Shown here: piece after piece, positions 9,470 through 17,820 of the stretch
Position numbering within the stretch: position 1 is the first letter of the stretch
Layout: each line of letters begins with the position of its first letter
Source: Deferrisoma camini S3R1
GTDB taxonomy: Bacteria; Desulfobacterota; Deferrisomatia; Deferrisomatales; Deferrisomataceae
Reading direction: 5' to 3'
Assembly (NCBI RefSeq): GCF_000526155.1
Contig: NZ_JAFN01000001.1
Location: 1,182,501-1,246,500, forward strand
DNA: 64,000 nt
Program-made: the position numbers and the translations under genes
The notes under the pieces: generated by a model
What the model was told of the DNA's origin: nothing
Databases searched by the model: none
Seen by the model: the letters and a program-made list of their open reading frames with translations, nothing else

Positions 9470-10102
9470 TCAGCAAAAGGGCTTTCCGGCGAGCTCCCGG
9501 CCCAGGGCGAAGGCCTCTCGGTTGGCGTCGAACCCGGGCAGCCGCTCCCGAACGGTCTCGAGCAGGGCCTCGTCCGGCACCGGCAGTTGGCCCAGGGCCG
9601 AGGCGAGCCCCAACGCGATCACGTTCACCTGCCGAAGCGACCCGAACCGCTCCCGGGACGCGGCCTCCATCCCCACCAGGCACACCCGGGGGGTCACCTC
9701 GGCGATCCAGTCGCGGATCCGCTCCACCGGTGGGTACTCGGCGCTCCCCAGCCGCACCGCCGTGGGCGTGCGGGGCGCGACCTCGCTGATGACCACCGTG
9801 TCCGGGTTCATGAGCGCCAGGCTCCGGGCCGCTTCCAGGGGCTCCAGGGCGATCACCATGTGGGCCCCGCCCCGGGGGATCAGGCCCGAGAACGCCTGCC
9901 TGCGGGGGTTCTCCGCCTCCTCCGGCTCCAGGGTCCGGTAGCGCACGTGGGAGGTGACCCGCCCCTCCCGCTGGGCCCCGCCCCGGCGCTCGGCGCCCGT
10001 GACCTCCACCCCGGCCCGGATCGCGGCCAGCTTGAGCAGGGTGCCCAGGGTGATCACCCCCTGGCCCCCGATGCCGGCGATCAGGATGTCGTAGCGCCTC
10101 AT
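9470..10102 (-). CDS. iorB: Indolepyruvate:ferredoxin oxidoreductase beta subunit
   Basis: A 210-residue gamma-type domain protein: DILIAGIGGQGVITLGTLLK at the N-terminus, TGAERRGGAQREGRVTSHVR next, and a C-terminal FGSLRQVNVIALGLASALGQ. This is the standard IorB pattern. IorAB oxidises aryl 2-oxoacids (indolepyruvate, phenylpyruvate) to aryl-acetyl-CoA and reduces ferredoxin. ATG 10102 overlaps the iorA stop by 4 bp. Confidence 0.92.
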   Translation of the reverse strand: MRRYDILIAGIGGQGVITLGTLLKLAAIRAGVEVTGAERRGGAQREGRVTSHVRYRTLEPEEAENPRRQAFSGLIPRGGAHMVIALEPLEAARSLALMNPDTVVISEVAPRTPTAVRLGSAEYPPVERIRDWIAEVTPRVCLVGMEAASRERFGSLRQVNVIALGLASALGQLPVPDEALLETVRERLPGFDANREAFALGRELAGKPFC

Positions 10103-12000
10103 GCCGCCCTCCCCCGTCGCACCCGGGTCCGGGTGATGGCCGAGTTGGGACAGATTTCCTCGCACACCCCGCACCGCTGGCACAGCCCCGGGTCGATCAC
10201 ATACACCGGCCCTTCGGCCCCCTCGTCCTCGCGGATCGCGGGGCAGGCCAGCTCCCGGTAGCATCGGTGACACCGTTGGCACCGTTCGGGGTCCAGGTCC
10301 ACCCACTCCTCCTGGAGCGGCGGAGCGGCCTTCCCGCGCCGCTCGGACTGCAGGGCGCACTCGCCCTCCACCACGATCACCCGCACGCCCGAGCCGGCCA
10401 GGGCCTCCCGGAGCAGCACCTCCAGGGGGCGCACGCGGAAGGCGTCGGCCCGGCGGACCCACTCCACCCCCAGGCTCCGGACGAACCCCACCAGGTCCAC
10501 CGCCTTGCGGGGCGTCCCGTCCACCAGCCGGTCGGTGGTGGGGCTCGGCTGGTGGCCGGTCATGGCCACCCACCGGTTGTCCAGGATCAGCAGCACCAGG
10601 TCGGCGCCGTTCTGGATCGCGTTGAGCAGGGTGGGCACGCCGGAGTGGAAGAACGTGGAGTCCCCCACCAGGGCCACCACCGGCTCGTCCGAGACCTGGG
10701 CAATGGCCTGGCCGCTGCCGGCGCCGCAGTTCATGCAGGTCACCCAGTCCGACACCCGAAACGGGGGCAGCACCGACAGGGTGTAGCAGCCGATGTCCCC
10801 GGCGAACACGGTGTCGGGCCCGGCCGCCCGGCGCAGGGCGAAGTTGGTGGCCCGGTGGGGGCATCCCGGGCAGAACGCCCCCTGCCGGGGGGGCATCTCG
10901 GCCCGGTGCCGCGCCAGGGCCTCGGCGCCCCGGCGCCGGCCGTGGGGCAGCCGGCCGCCCAGGGCCTCGGCCAGGGCGTCGGTCACCCGGTCCACGTCCA
11001 CCTCGCCGGTGGCTGGGAACAGCTCCTTGCCCACGATGGGGGTGCGCACCCCGGCGTCGTAGGCCCAGCGCTTGGCCTGGAACTCCAGGAACCCCTCCAG
11101 CTCCTCCACGAAAACGGCCCGGTCCAACCCCTCGAGGAACCGGATCACCAGCCGGGGGTCCAGGGGGTAGCTCATGCCCACCTTGAGCACCGGCACGTCG
11201 TCCAGGCCCAGGATCTCCAGGGCCTCCATCGTGTAGGCGAACAGCAGGCCCGAGCACACGATCCCCACCCGCCTCCGGCCCGGGATCACCCGGTTCAGGC
11301 CCAGCCGGCCGGCGTCGGCCCGAAGCCGCTCCACATTGGCCAGGCACCGGCCGTGGTTCTGCACCGCGAAGTCGAACAGGTTCAGGTACCGCTCGGGGTT
11401 TCGCTCGAACCGGCCCCGGTACGTCACCCGCTCCGGCAGCGGGCCCAGCCGCAGGGTGCCGATGTTGTGGCACAGCTTGGAGGGGGCGTTCACCACGAAC
11501 GGCAGGTCGTAGGTCTCCGACAGTTCGAAGGCCTGCCGGGTCATCTCCTTGGCCTCCTGGATGTCGGCCGGCTCCAGCACGGGCAGGTGGGTGTGCAGGC
11601 TGTACCACCGATCGTCCTGCTCGCCGGTGGAGCTGGTGGCCCCCGGATCCGACCCCAGCACCACCACCATGCCGGCCCGGACCCCGGTGTACCCGGCGAA
11701 GTGGAACGGCTCGGCCGCCACGTTCATGCCCACGTGCTTCATGGCCACCATGGAGCGCACCCCGGCCCAAGAGGCGCCCAGGGCGCCCAGGGCGGCCACG
11801 TGCTCGTTGGTGCTGATCTCGGCGTACAGGCCGGGGAACTCCTCGCGCAGGCCCTGGAGCACCGTGCCCACCTCGCTGGCCGGGGTGCCCGGGTAGGTGG
11901 AGAAGTAGCCCAGGCCCGCCTCGATGCCCCCCCGGGCCAGGGCCTCGTTGCCCATGGCCAGCACGGCCCGGCCGCTCTCGGCAGACGCCAGGGGGTTCAC
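10099..12000 (-). CDS. iorA: Indolepyruvate:ferredoxin oxidoreductase alpha subunit
   Basis: A 633-residue fused alpha-beta-delta chain. The N-terminal half has YFSTYPGTPASEVGTVL and SMVAMKHVGMNVAAEPF. The TPP part has FCPGCPHRATNFAL, TVFAGDIGCYTLSVLPPF and VALVGDSTFFHSG. The C-terminus has two ferredoxin motifs, CQRCHRCYRELACP and CQRCGVCEEICP. The start chosen is GTG 12000, which overlaps the upstream stop by 4 bp (GTGA); the next ATG is at about 11955. Length is normal for IorA. Confidence 0.93.
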   Translation of the reverse strand: MNPLASAESGRAVLAMGNEALARGGIEAGLGYFSTYPGTPASEVGTVLQGLREEFPGLYAEISTNEHVAALGALGASWAGVRSMVAMKHVGMNVAAEPFHFAGYTGVRAGMVVVLGSDPGATSSTGEQDDRWYSLHTHLPVLEPADIQEAKEMTRQAFELSETYDLPFVVNAPSKLCHNIGTLRLGPLPERVTYRGRFERNPERYLNLFDFAVQNHGRCLANVERLRADAGRLGLNRVIPGRRRVGIVCSGLLFAYTMEALEILGLDDVPVLKVGMSYPLDPRLVIRFLEGLDRAVFVEELEGFLEFQAKRWAYDAGVRTPIVGKELFPATGEVDVDRVTDALAEALGGRLPHGRRRGAEALARHRAEMPPRQGAFCPGCPHRATNFALRRAAGPDTVFAGDIGCYTLSVLPPFRVSDWVTCMNCGAGSGQAIAQVSDEPVVALVGDSTFFHSGVPTLLNAIQNGADLVLLILDNRWVAMTGHQPSPTTDRLVDGTPRKAVDLVGFVRSLGVEWVRRADAFRVRPLEVLLREALAGSGVRVIVVEGECALQSERRGKAAPPLQEEWVDLDPERCQRCHRCYRELACPAIREDEGAEGPVYVIDPGLCQRCGVCEEICPNSAITRTRVRRGRAA

Positions 12001-12551
12001 GGCGACGCCTCCAGGGGCACCAGGTCCCCGCCGGGCCCCCGGCGCACCAGGGTGAGGCCCGGGATCGGCTCGGGCGGCTCGGCCCCCGCGGGCACGATCC
12101 ACCGGCTGACCCCGGCCCCGGCCAGGGTCGCGGCCCGGGCCCGCTCGGCCGGGGTGGTGAGCCGACCCGATGCCCAGAGCTCCAGCCCGACCCCGGCCTC
12201 CCGGAGCACCCCGGCCAGCACGGCGGGGTCCAGCTCGTACACCGCCGCCGCCTCCCCCGGCCCCGGGGATCCGGTCAGGAGCCACAGCCCCCGGCACCCC
12301 AGGGCCTCGGCGCCCCTGGCCTCGGCCACCAGGGCCGTGCGGTTGCGGTCCCGGCACACCAGGGGCACCACCACGGGTCGGTCCGGGGTCTCCGACCGCA
12401 CCCGGGCCGCCAGGGCGAGGGCATGCACCCCCTCCGCCGGATCCCCAAGCACCACCCCGACCCCCGGGGCCAGCTCCCGGAGTCCGGCGCACACCCGGTC
12501 CACTCCCTCGGGCCCGACCCGACCCACCAACACCCAGGATGCCGCGCTCAT
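11997..12551 (-). CDS. Short MetF-like protein (degenerate methylene-THF reductase fold)
   Basis: The protein has 184 residues, against about 290 for MetF. The block VVVPLVCRDRNRTALVAEAR followed by GCRGLWLLTGSPGPGE corresponds to the central strands of MetF proteins. Where MetF enzymes have the catalytic Glu of the N-terminal E-F-x-P-P motif this one reads VGRVGPEG, and the conserved Asp of the LxGD segment is Ser (LTGSP). The C-terminal third of the barrel is missing. It overlaps metV by ATGA and iorA by GTGA, so all are translated together. It may be a structural partner of MetV or a decayed enzyme; catalysis as a MetF is doubtful. Confidence 0.6.
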   Translation of the reverse strand: MSAASWVLVGRVGPEGVDRVCAGLRELAPGVGVVLGDPAEGVHALALAARVRSETPDRPVVVPLVCRDRNRTALVAEARGAEALGCRGLWLLTGSPGPGEAAAVYELDPAVLAGVLREAGVGLELWASGRLTTPAERARAATLAGAGVSRWIVPAGAEPPEPIPGLTLVRRGPGGDLVPLEASP

Positions 12552-13192
12552 CTCGTCCTCCGTCCCGTGGACCGGGGCCGGCGCACCGGGGGGGCGGGCG
12601 GCCGCACCGTCCCGAACGCCTCGGCTCGGCCCAACGCCTCCAGCCGCTCCCAGATCCGCTCCCACACACACTCCAGGCCGGGCTCGGCCTCGCAGGCGCC
12701 CGCGTTGGCCTCTTCACACGGCCCGTTGCGCAGGCCCTTGGGGCAGCCCGTCACCGGGCAGATCCCGGCGGTCTCGTTGAGCACGCACGCTCCGCACAGG
12801 GCGCACTGCTCGTGGAACACCCCCACCCGCTCCACGGTGCCCACGAAGTGGGCGTCGAGCCCGGCCACCACCGGCTTGCCCACCAGCTCGGCCACCGCCT
12901 GCACGCCCCCACCGCAGGTGAGGCACACCACCCCGTCGGCCGCCTCCAGCTCCCGGGCCACCCGCTTCAGGTCCCGGCGGGTGAGCCTGCGGTCGCAGGG
13001 CGACGGCAGGTCGACCCGGGCCAGCACCTCGAATCCCTCGTCCTGCATCCGTTCGGCCAGTTCGTCCACCTGGGACGAGCCGCCCGTCTGGCACACGGCC
13101 GCGCAGTCCGCGCAGCCCATCACCACCCACCGCTTCCCGTCCCCCAGGGCGAACCGGACCTCGTCCCAGGGCTTCGGCGTCGTCACGACCAT
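12548..13192 (-). CDS. metV: MetV-like methylenetetrahydrofolate reductase C-terminal zinc/iron-sulfur protein
   Basis: A 214-residue cysteine-rich protein of the MTHFR_C (MetV) family. Cysteine clusters are CADCAAVC, CLTCGGG and CALCGACVLN, followed by the family signature GICPVTGCPKGLRNGPC. In acetogens MetV pairs with MetF. ATG 13192 is chosen over the ATG at 13213 because an AGGAGG lies 9-10 bp upstream of it, inside the codons that would follow the earlier ATG. First gene of the metV-metF-like-iorA-iorB run. The residues after about 185 are a Pro/Arg-rich tail. Confidence 0.83.
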   Translation of the reverse strand: MVVTTPKPWDEVRFALGDGKRWVVMGCADCAAVCQTGGSSQVDELAERMQDEGFEVLARVDLPSPCDRRLTRRDLKRVARELEAADGVVCLTCGGGVQAVAELVGKPVVAGLDAHFVGTVERVGVFHEQCALCGACVLNETAGICPVTGCPKGLRNGPCEEANAGACEAEPGLECVWERIWERLEALGRAEAFGTVRPPAPPVRRPRSTGRRTR

Positions 13193-13294
13193 CTGGAAAG
13201 AACCTCCTCTCATGGAAGCTAGGAGGCTAGGATGCCAAAGAACCTCTTTCATCTCCTAGCGTTCCGTTCCGCAAAAAAGCATATCCTTTGCGGC

Positions 13295-13443
13295 GGTGGG
13301 GCTGGGGGCTCCGACGAAGCGCGACGGCCGAGCCGCCCGGCGCGAGCGGTGCGGCCGCGGCGCGAGCGCTGACGCGCTGCAGCGGACCGCGCCGGGGCGG
13401 CCCCTGCGAGGCCGTTCAGCGAAGGGGGGGCCCCAGCCCAACC
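13295..13443 (-). repeat. R2-like structured repeat, divergent copy E, in the metV leader
   Basis: Arms GGTGGGGCTGGGGGCTCC (from 13295) and GGGGCCCCAGCCCAACC (ending about 13443) pair with a few mismatches, enclosing a very GC-rich interior of short inverted repeats. The interior differs from copies A-C, but position next to a reversed R1 copy and overall layout are the same. Confidence 0.5.
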
Positions 13444-13479
13444 CCCTCGGGGAATGCGCGAACTTGCGAGCCATGACCC

Positions 13480-13529
13480 CAGCGGGCCGAAAGCCCCCGA
13501 CCGACGACTGACGACCGTGGCCCGAAGTT
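13480..13529 (-). repeat. R1 dispersed intergenic repeat, reversed copy
   Basis: Read on the minus strand: CAACTTCGGGCCACGGTCG, two more GTCG units, GGGGGCTTTCGGCCCGCTGG. It precedes the R2-like copy E in the same order as on the plus strand elsewhere, so the R1-R2 pair has been inverted as a unit. Confidence 0.7.
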
Positions 13530-13533
13530 GCGG

Positions 13534-13562
13534 TAATAGCATCCGGCCCGGGAACCGGTCAA
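13534..13562 (-). promoter_or_regulatory. Candidate sigma70 promoter for metV-iorAB
   Basis: On the minus strand TTGACC (13557-13562), a 17 bp spacer and CTATTA (13534-13539). Transcription from here would place the R1 and R2-like repeats inside a leader of about 330 nt before metV. Confidence 0.5.
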
Positions 13563-13596
13563 CGCGCGGCCGGCGCCCTCCCCGGCCCTCGATTCC

Positions 13597-13624
13597 TTGA
13601 CTCGGCGGACCAGGGGCGTAGAAT
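13597..13624 (+). promoter_or_regulatory. Candidate sigma70 promoter for trkH-trkA-trkA
   Basis: TTGACT (13597-13602), 16 bp, TAGAAT (13619-13624). It faces the metV promoter back to back and lies about 63 bp before the trkH start. Confidence 0.6.
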
Positions 13625-13687
13625 GGCGCCGTTTTTTGGCCCGGCCCCTCCAGTTTCCCCATCTTCACCGACGGATCGAACGACCCC

Positions 13688-15076
13688 GTGCGACTCTCCT
13701 CCGTCTCCCCTGCCGCCGTTCTGGAGCGGATCCTCCACCCGGCCCAGGTGCTGGCGCTGTCCTTCGGCGCGGCCATCCTGGTGGGTGCCGGCCTGCTGAT
13801 GACCCCCTGGGCCTCCACCGGAACCCCGCTGGGCTTTGTGGACGCCCTGTTCACGGCCACCTCGGCCACCTGCGTCACGGGATTGGTGGTGGTGGACACG
13901 GGCACGGCCCTGACCCGGTTCGGCCAGGGGGTGGTGCTGACCCTCATCCAGCTCGGCGGGCTGGGAATCATGACCTACTCGAGCGTGTTCCTCCTGCTGG
14001 CCGGCCGGGGCCTGTCGTTCCGGGGCGAGGCCCTGGTGGAGGAGACCCTGGGCCAGAAGCACCGCACCTCGCCCCACCGGCTCGTGCGCGACGTGTTCCG
14101 GTTCACCCTGATCATCGAGGCCGTGGGCGCGGCGGTGCTGTACACGGTGTTCTCCCGGTCCCAGCCCTGGGACGAGGCCCTGTACTCGGCCGTGTTCCAC
14201 AGCGTGTCCGCGTTCTGCAACGCCGGGTTCTCCCTGTACGCAACCAGCTTCACGGCGTACCGGGGCGACTGGGTGCTGAACCTCACCATCATGGCCCTGA
14301 TCACCCTAGGGGGACTGGGGTTCCTGGTGCTGGAAGACCTGGCCGACGCGTGGAAGGACCGCCGGGCCGGCCGGCCGGCCCGGCTGGGGCTCCACACCAA
14401 GGTGGTTCTGGCCACCTCCGCGGTCCTCACGTTCGGCGGAGCCGCCGGAGTGTGGTTCTTCGAGGCCCCGAACACCCTGGCCGGCCTCCCCTGGCAGGAC
14501 CAGGTGCTGGCCAGCCTGTTCCAGTCGGTCACGGCCCGCACGGCCGGGTTCAACACCCTGGACTACGGGGCCCTCACCAACACCACGTTGTTTCTCACGA
14601 TCCTCCTCATGTTCGTGGGGGCCAGCCCGGGGTCGTGCGGCGGCGGGATCAAGACCACCACCTTCGCGGTGGTGGTGGGGCTGTTCCGGGACCGGCTGCG
14701 GGCCCGGGAGCGGGTGAGCCTGTACCGCCGCACCCTGCCCGAGGCCACCGTGGCCCGGGCGGTGTCCCTGCTGATGGCATCGTTCACGTTCGTCACCTTG
14801 GTGGTGTTCGCGCTGCTGGTCACCGAGATCGGCCCGGTGCCCCACCGGGCGGGCGGGGGAAGGTTCCTGGAGATCTTCTTCGAGGCGGTCAGCGCGTTCG
14901 GCACCGTGGGGCTCTCCACGGGAATCACCTCCTCGGTGTCCACGGCCGGCCGGCTCCTGCTGACCCTGACTATGTTCGTGGGCCGGGTGGGCCCGCTGAC
15001 CCTGGCCATCGCCGTGGGCCGGAAGCGGGAGCCGGGCCGGTTCCTGTACGCAGAAGAGAACCTGATGGTGGGATGA
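13688..15076 (+). CDS. trkH: TrkH/KtrB family potassium channel subunit
   Basis: A 462-residue polytopic protein, the length of KtrB-type subunits. The first pore repeat is seen in FTATSATCVTGLVVVDTG, and later pore loops in FHSVSAFCNAGFSLYA, FQSVTARTAGFNTLD, GASPGSCGGGIKTTTF and FEAVSAFGTVGLSTGI, giving the four selectivity-filter regions of the family. The GTG start at 13688 has no clear ribosome binding site; the first in-frame ATG would lose the first helix. It forms the membrane channel for K+ (or Na+-coupled K+) uptake and overlaps the first RCK gene. Confidence 0.9.
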   Translation: MRLSSVSPAAVLERILHPAQVLALSFGAAILVGAGLLMTPWASTGTPLGFVDALFTATSATCVTGLVVVDTGTALTRFGQGVVLTLIQLGGLGIMTYSSVFLLLAGRGLSFRGEALVEETLGQKHRTSPHRLVRDVFRFTLIIEAVGAAVLYTVFSRSQPWDEALYSAVFHSVSAFCNAGFSLYATSFTAYRGDWVLNLTIMALITLGGLGFLVLEDLADAWKDRRAGRPARLGLHTKVVLATSAVLTFGGAAGVWFFEAPNTLAGLPWQDQVLASLFQSVTARTAGFNTLDYGALTNTTLFLTILLMFVGASPGSCGGGIKTTTFAVVVGLFRDRLRARERVSLYRRTLPEATVARAVSLLMASFTFVTLVVFALLVTEIGPVPHRAGGGRFLEIFFEAVSAFGTVGLSTGITSSVSTAGRLLLTLTMFVGRVGPLTLAIAVGRKREPGRFLYAEENLMVG

Positions 15077-15732
15077 TGGCCAAACGATTCGCCGTGATCG
15101 GTCTGGGGAACTTCGGCATGGCCCTGGCCGCCGAGCTGGCCGCCCTGGGTGGGCGCGTGCTGGCCGTGGACGTGAACGCCGAGCGGGCCCGCGAGGCCCA
15201 GGCCTTCGTGGATCAGGCCGTGGTCACCGACGCCACCGAGATCACGAACCTCAAGGCCGTGGGCCTGGCGGAGACCGATGTGGCCACCGTGAGCCTGGGC
15301 GGCCGCATGGAGGCCTCGATCCTGGTGGTGCTCCACCTGACCCGGCTCGGGGTGCCCGAGATCGTGGCCAAGGCCCTCACCGAGGACCACGGCGAGATCC
15401 TCCGGCGGGTGGGCGCGACCCGGGTGGTGTTCCCGGAGAAGGAGATGGCCCACCGGGTGGCCGAGCGGGTCAGCTCGCGCAACGTGCTGGACTACCTGTC
15501 CCTGGCGTCCGGGTTCGGGGTGCTGGAGCTGGCCCCGCCCCAGGAGATGGTGGGGAAGAGCCTGTCGGAGCTGGACCTCACCCGCCGGTTCGGGGTCCAG
15601 GTGGTGGCGGTGAAGGAGCTGGTGCCGGAGCGGATCCACATCACCCCGCCCCCGGACCGGGTGGTGAAGGACAGCGACATCCTGGTCGTGTACGGCCCCA
15701 GGGAGGCCGTGCGCAAGCTCAAGGAAGCCTGA
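15073..15732 (+). CDS. trkA: KtrA/TrkA RCK regulatory subunit 1
   Basis: A 219-residue cytosolic gating subunit. RFAVIGLGNFGMALAAEL is the Rossmann GxGxxG nucleotide site of RCK_N, with LAVDVN at the strand end; residues about 135-219 form RCK_C (VLELAPPQEMVGKSLSELDL). ATG 15073 overlaps the trkH stop; ATG 15076 is equally possible. It is followed 2 bp later by a second, diverged RCK gene. Confidence 0.9.
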   Translation: MMAKRFAVIGLGNFGMALAAELAALGGRVLAVDVNAERAREAQAFVDQAVVTDATEITNLKAVGLAETDVATVSLGGRMEASILVVLHLTRLGVPEIVAKALTEDHGEILRRVGATRVVFPEKEMAHRVAERVSSRNVLDYLSLASGFGVLELAPPQEMVGKSLSELDLTRRFGVQVVAVKELVPERIHITPPPDRVVKDSDILVVYGPREAVRKLKEA

Positions 15733-15734
15733 TC

Positions 15735-16409
15735 ATGGAACGCCGGCGATTCGCGGTGATCGGCCTGGGTAGCTTCGGCTTCCACCTGGCCCGGTACCTG
15801 TACGAGATGGGCCACGACGTGCTGGCCGTGGACCGCAACGCCCGGGCCGTGGACGCGGTGGAGCCGTTCTGCTCGCGGGCCCGGGTGGCCGACGCCTCCG
15901 ACAAGGAGGACCTGGAGGCGGCAGGGGTGCACAACGCCGAGGTGGCCGTGGTGAGCCTGGGCACCCGGATCGACTCCTCGATCCTGGCCACCCTGTACCT
16001 GAGGGAGTTCGGGGTCGGCGAGATCCTGGTGAAGGCGGTGTCCCACGATCACGCACGGATCCTAGAACGCATCGGGGCCACCGAGGTGATCCAGCCCGAG
16101 CGGGACATGGCCGTGCAGGTGGCCCAGCGCCTGGCCGAGCCCGACGTGCTGGACCGCCTGCCGTTCCTCGAGGGCTACGTGCTTGTGGAGATCCGGGCCC
16201 CCAAGGGCCTGTGGGGCCGCACCCTGGCCGAGTCCCACCTGAGACGCAGGTGGGGTCTGTCGGTGGTGCAGGTGCGGCGGTGGGAAGCCGGAAAGGAGCA
16301 GGCCCTGTTCGCCAGCCCCGACCTGGAGCTGCGCCAGGGCGACGTGCTGGTGGTGCTGGCCAAGCCCGAGGACGTGGAGCGGTTCCGAAAGGACCACCCG
16401 GGCCACTGA
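15735..16409 (+). CDS. KtrA/TrkA RCK regulatory subunit 2
   Basis: A 224-residue paralog of the preceding gene: RFAVIGLGSFGFHLARYL at the nucleotide site, DVLAVDRN, and a C-terminal RCK_C domain (RAPKGLWGRTLAESHLRRRW). Having two different RCK chains behind one channel suggests a hetero-oligomeric gating ring or alternative partners (inference). Ends the operon; an R1 repeat follows the stop. Confidence 0.88.
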   Translation: MERRRFAVIGLGSFGFHLARYLYEMGHDVLAVDRNARAVDAVEPFCSRARVADASDKEDLEAAGVHNAEVAVVSLGTRIDSSILATLYLREFGVGEILVKAVSHDHARILERIGATEVIQPERDMAVQVAQRLAEPDVLDRLPFLEGYVLVEIRAPKGLWGRTLAESHLRRRWGLSVVQVRRWEAGKEQALFASPDLELRQGDVLVVLAKPEDVERFRKDHPGH

Positions 16410-16419
16410 GCCGGTAGCA

Positions 16420-16490
16420 ACTTCGGTCGACGGTCAACGGTCGTCGGTCTGGGGCCTCCGGCCCGCTGGGCGGCTAGGCAGCTAGGCGGC
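16420..16490 (+). repeat. R1 dispersed intergenic repeat, copy 3
   Basis: ACTTCGGTCGACGGTCAACGG with further GGTCGTC units, the hairpin GGGGCCTCCGGCCC, and a tail of GGCTAGGCAGCTAGGCGG. No R2 follows. Confidence 0.78.
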
Positions 16491-16499
16491 CGGGCCGCG

Positions 16500-16529
16500 T
16501 TGACCCCCTCTTCGGCCATCGAGTAGCAT
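16500..16529 (+). promoter_or_regulatory. Possible promoter for the alaC-hom operon
   Basis: TTGACC (16500-16505), 18 bp spacer, TAGCAT (16524-16529), about 40 bp before alaC. Moderate match. Confidence 0.4.
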
Positions 16530-16569
16530 ACGAGTCCGGCCGAAATCCGGGCGGGGAGGAGGTTTTCCC

Positions 16570-17763
16570 ATGTGGGTCGACGAGTCGGTGTTCCACCGGA
16601 TCCAGCGTCTGCCGCCCTACGTGTTCAAGGTGGTGGACGACCTCAAGATGGAGGCGCGCCGGCGGGGCGAGGACATCATCGACCTGGGCATGGGCAACCC
16701 CGACCGCCCCACCCCGGCCCACATCGTGGACAAGCTGGTCGAGGCGGCCCAGAAGCCGAAGAATCACCGTTACAGCGTGTCGCGGGGCATCTACAAGCTC
16801 CGGCTCGCCATGGCCAAGTGGTACGAGCGGCGCTACGGCGTGGCCCTCGACCCCGAGAGCGAGGTGTGCGTGACCCTGGGGGCCAAGGAGGGGCTGGCCC
16901 ACCTGGTCATGGCGATCCTCGGCTCGGGGGACGTGGCGTTCGTGCCGAACCCCACCTACCCGATCCACTCGTACTCGGTGGTCCTGGCCGACGGGGACCT
17001 GCGCGCCATCGAGCTGGGCGAAGGCGGCGACGAGTTCCTGGGGCGGCTCGAACGGGAGATGAAGACCGTCTGGCCCCGGCCCAAGCTGCTGATCCTGAAC
17101 TTTCCCCAGAACCCCACGACCCAGATCGCGGATCTGGGGTTCTTCGAGAAGGTGGTGGGGTTCTGTCGGGAGAACCGGATCCTGCTGATCCACGACCTGG
17201 CGTACGCCGACATCTGCTTCAACGGGTACCGGGCCCCCAGCATCCTGGAGGTGCCGGGCGCCAAGGACCTGGCGGTCGAGTTCGTGAGCCTGTCGAAGAG
17301 CTACAACATGGCCGGGTGGCGGGTGGGGTTCTGCGTGGGCAACCCCGCCATGATCCACGCCCTCACCCGGATCAAATCGTACCTGGACTACGGCATGTTC
17401 CAACCGGTGCAGATCGCCTCGGTGATCGCCCTGGAGACCCCGGACGAGGTGGTGCAGGAGATCGCCGAGGTGTACCGCGTCCGGCGGGACAAGCTGGTGG
17501 AAGGGCTCGGCCGCGCGGGCTGGCCCGTGGAGAAGCCCAAGGCCACCATGTTCGTATGGGCCCCGATCCCGGAGCCGTTCCGGGGTATGGGCAGCCTGGA
17601 GTTCGCCAAGCTGCTCCTGCGGGAGGCCAAGGTGGCGGTGAGCCCGGGGATCGGGTTCGGCCAGTTCGGCGACGACCACGTGCGGTTCGCCCTGGTGGAG
17701 AACGAGCACCGGATCCACCAGGCCGTGGCGGGCATCCGGGGGATGATGCGCCGCCTGGCCTGA
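16570..17763 (+). CDS. alaC: Alanine aminotransferase AlaC-type PLP enzyme
   Basis: A 397-residue class I/II aminotransferase. The beginning ([20 protein letters not shown], then [19 protein letters not shown]) and [14 protein letters not shown], whose lysine binds PLP, match E. coli AlaC very closely along the length. AlaC makes alanine from pyruvate using glutamate. RBS GGAGGAGG is well placed before ATG 16570. It is followed by hom; the pairing is common in deltaproteobacteria, but LL-diaminopimelate aminotransferase relatives are close, so the in vivo substrate is likely rather than certain. Confidence 0.85.
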   Translation: MWVDESVFHRIQRLPPYVFKVVDDLKMEARRRGEDIIDLGMGNPDRPTPAHIVDKLVEAAQKPKNHRYSVSRGIYKLRLAMAKWYERRYGVALDPESEVCVTLGAKEGLAHLVMAILGSGDVAFVPNPTYPIHSYSVVLADGDLRAIELGEGGDEFLGRLEREMKTVWPRPKLLILNFPQNPTTQIADLGFFEKVVGFCRENRILLIHDLAYADICFNGYRAPSILEVPGAKDLAVEFVSLSKSYNMAGWRVGFCVGNPAMIHALTRIKSYLDYGMFQPVQIASVIALETPDEVVQEIAEVYRVRRDKLVEGLGRAGWPVEKPKATMFVWAPIPEPFRGMGSLEFAKLLLREAKVAVSPGIGFGQFGDDHVRFALVENEHRIHQAVAGIRGMMRRLA

Positions 17764-17820
17764 GCGCGCCTCTTTCACGACGAACGTCACACGACAAACG
17801 ACCAACGGAGAAAACCACAT

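Noticed and set aside
13295-13443. Copy E as a full member of R2
   Set aside because: Arms pair only partly and the interior differs from A-C, so it is listed as divergent with low confidence.
17764-17820. Threonine leader or riboswitch before hom
   Set aside because: The 57 bp gap has no leader ORF, no hairpin pair and no terminator.
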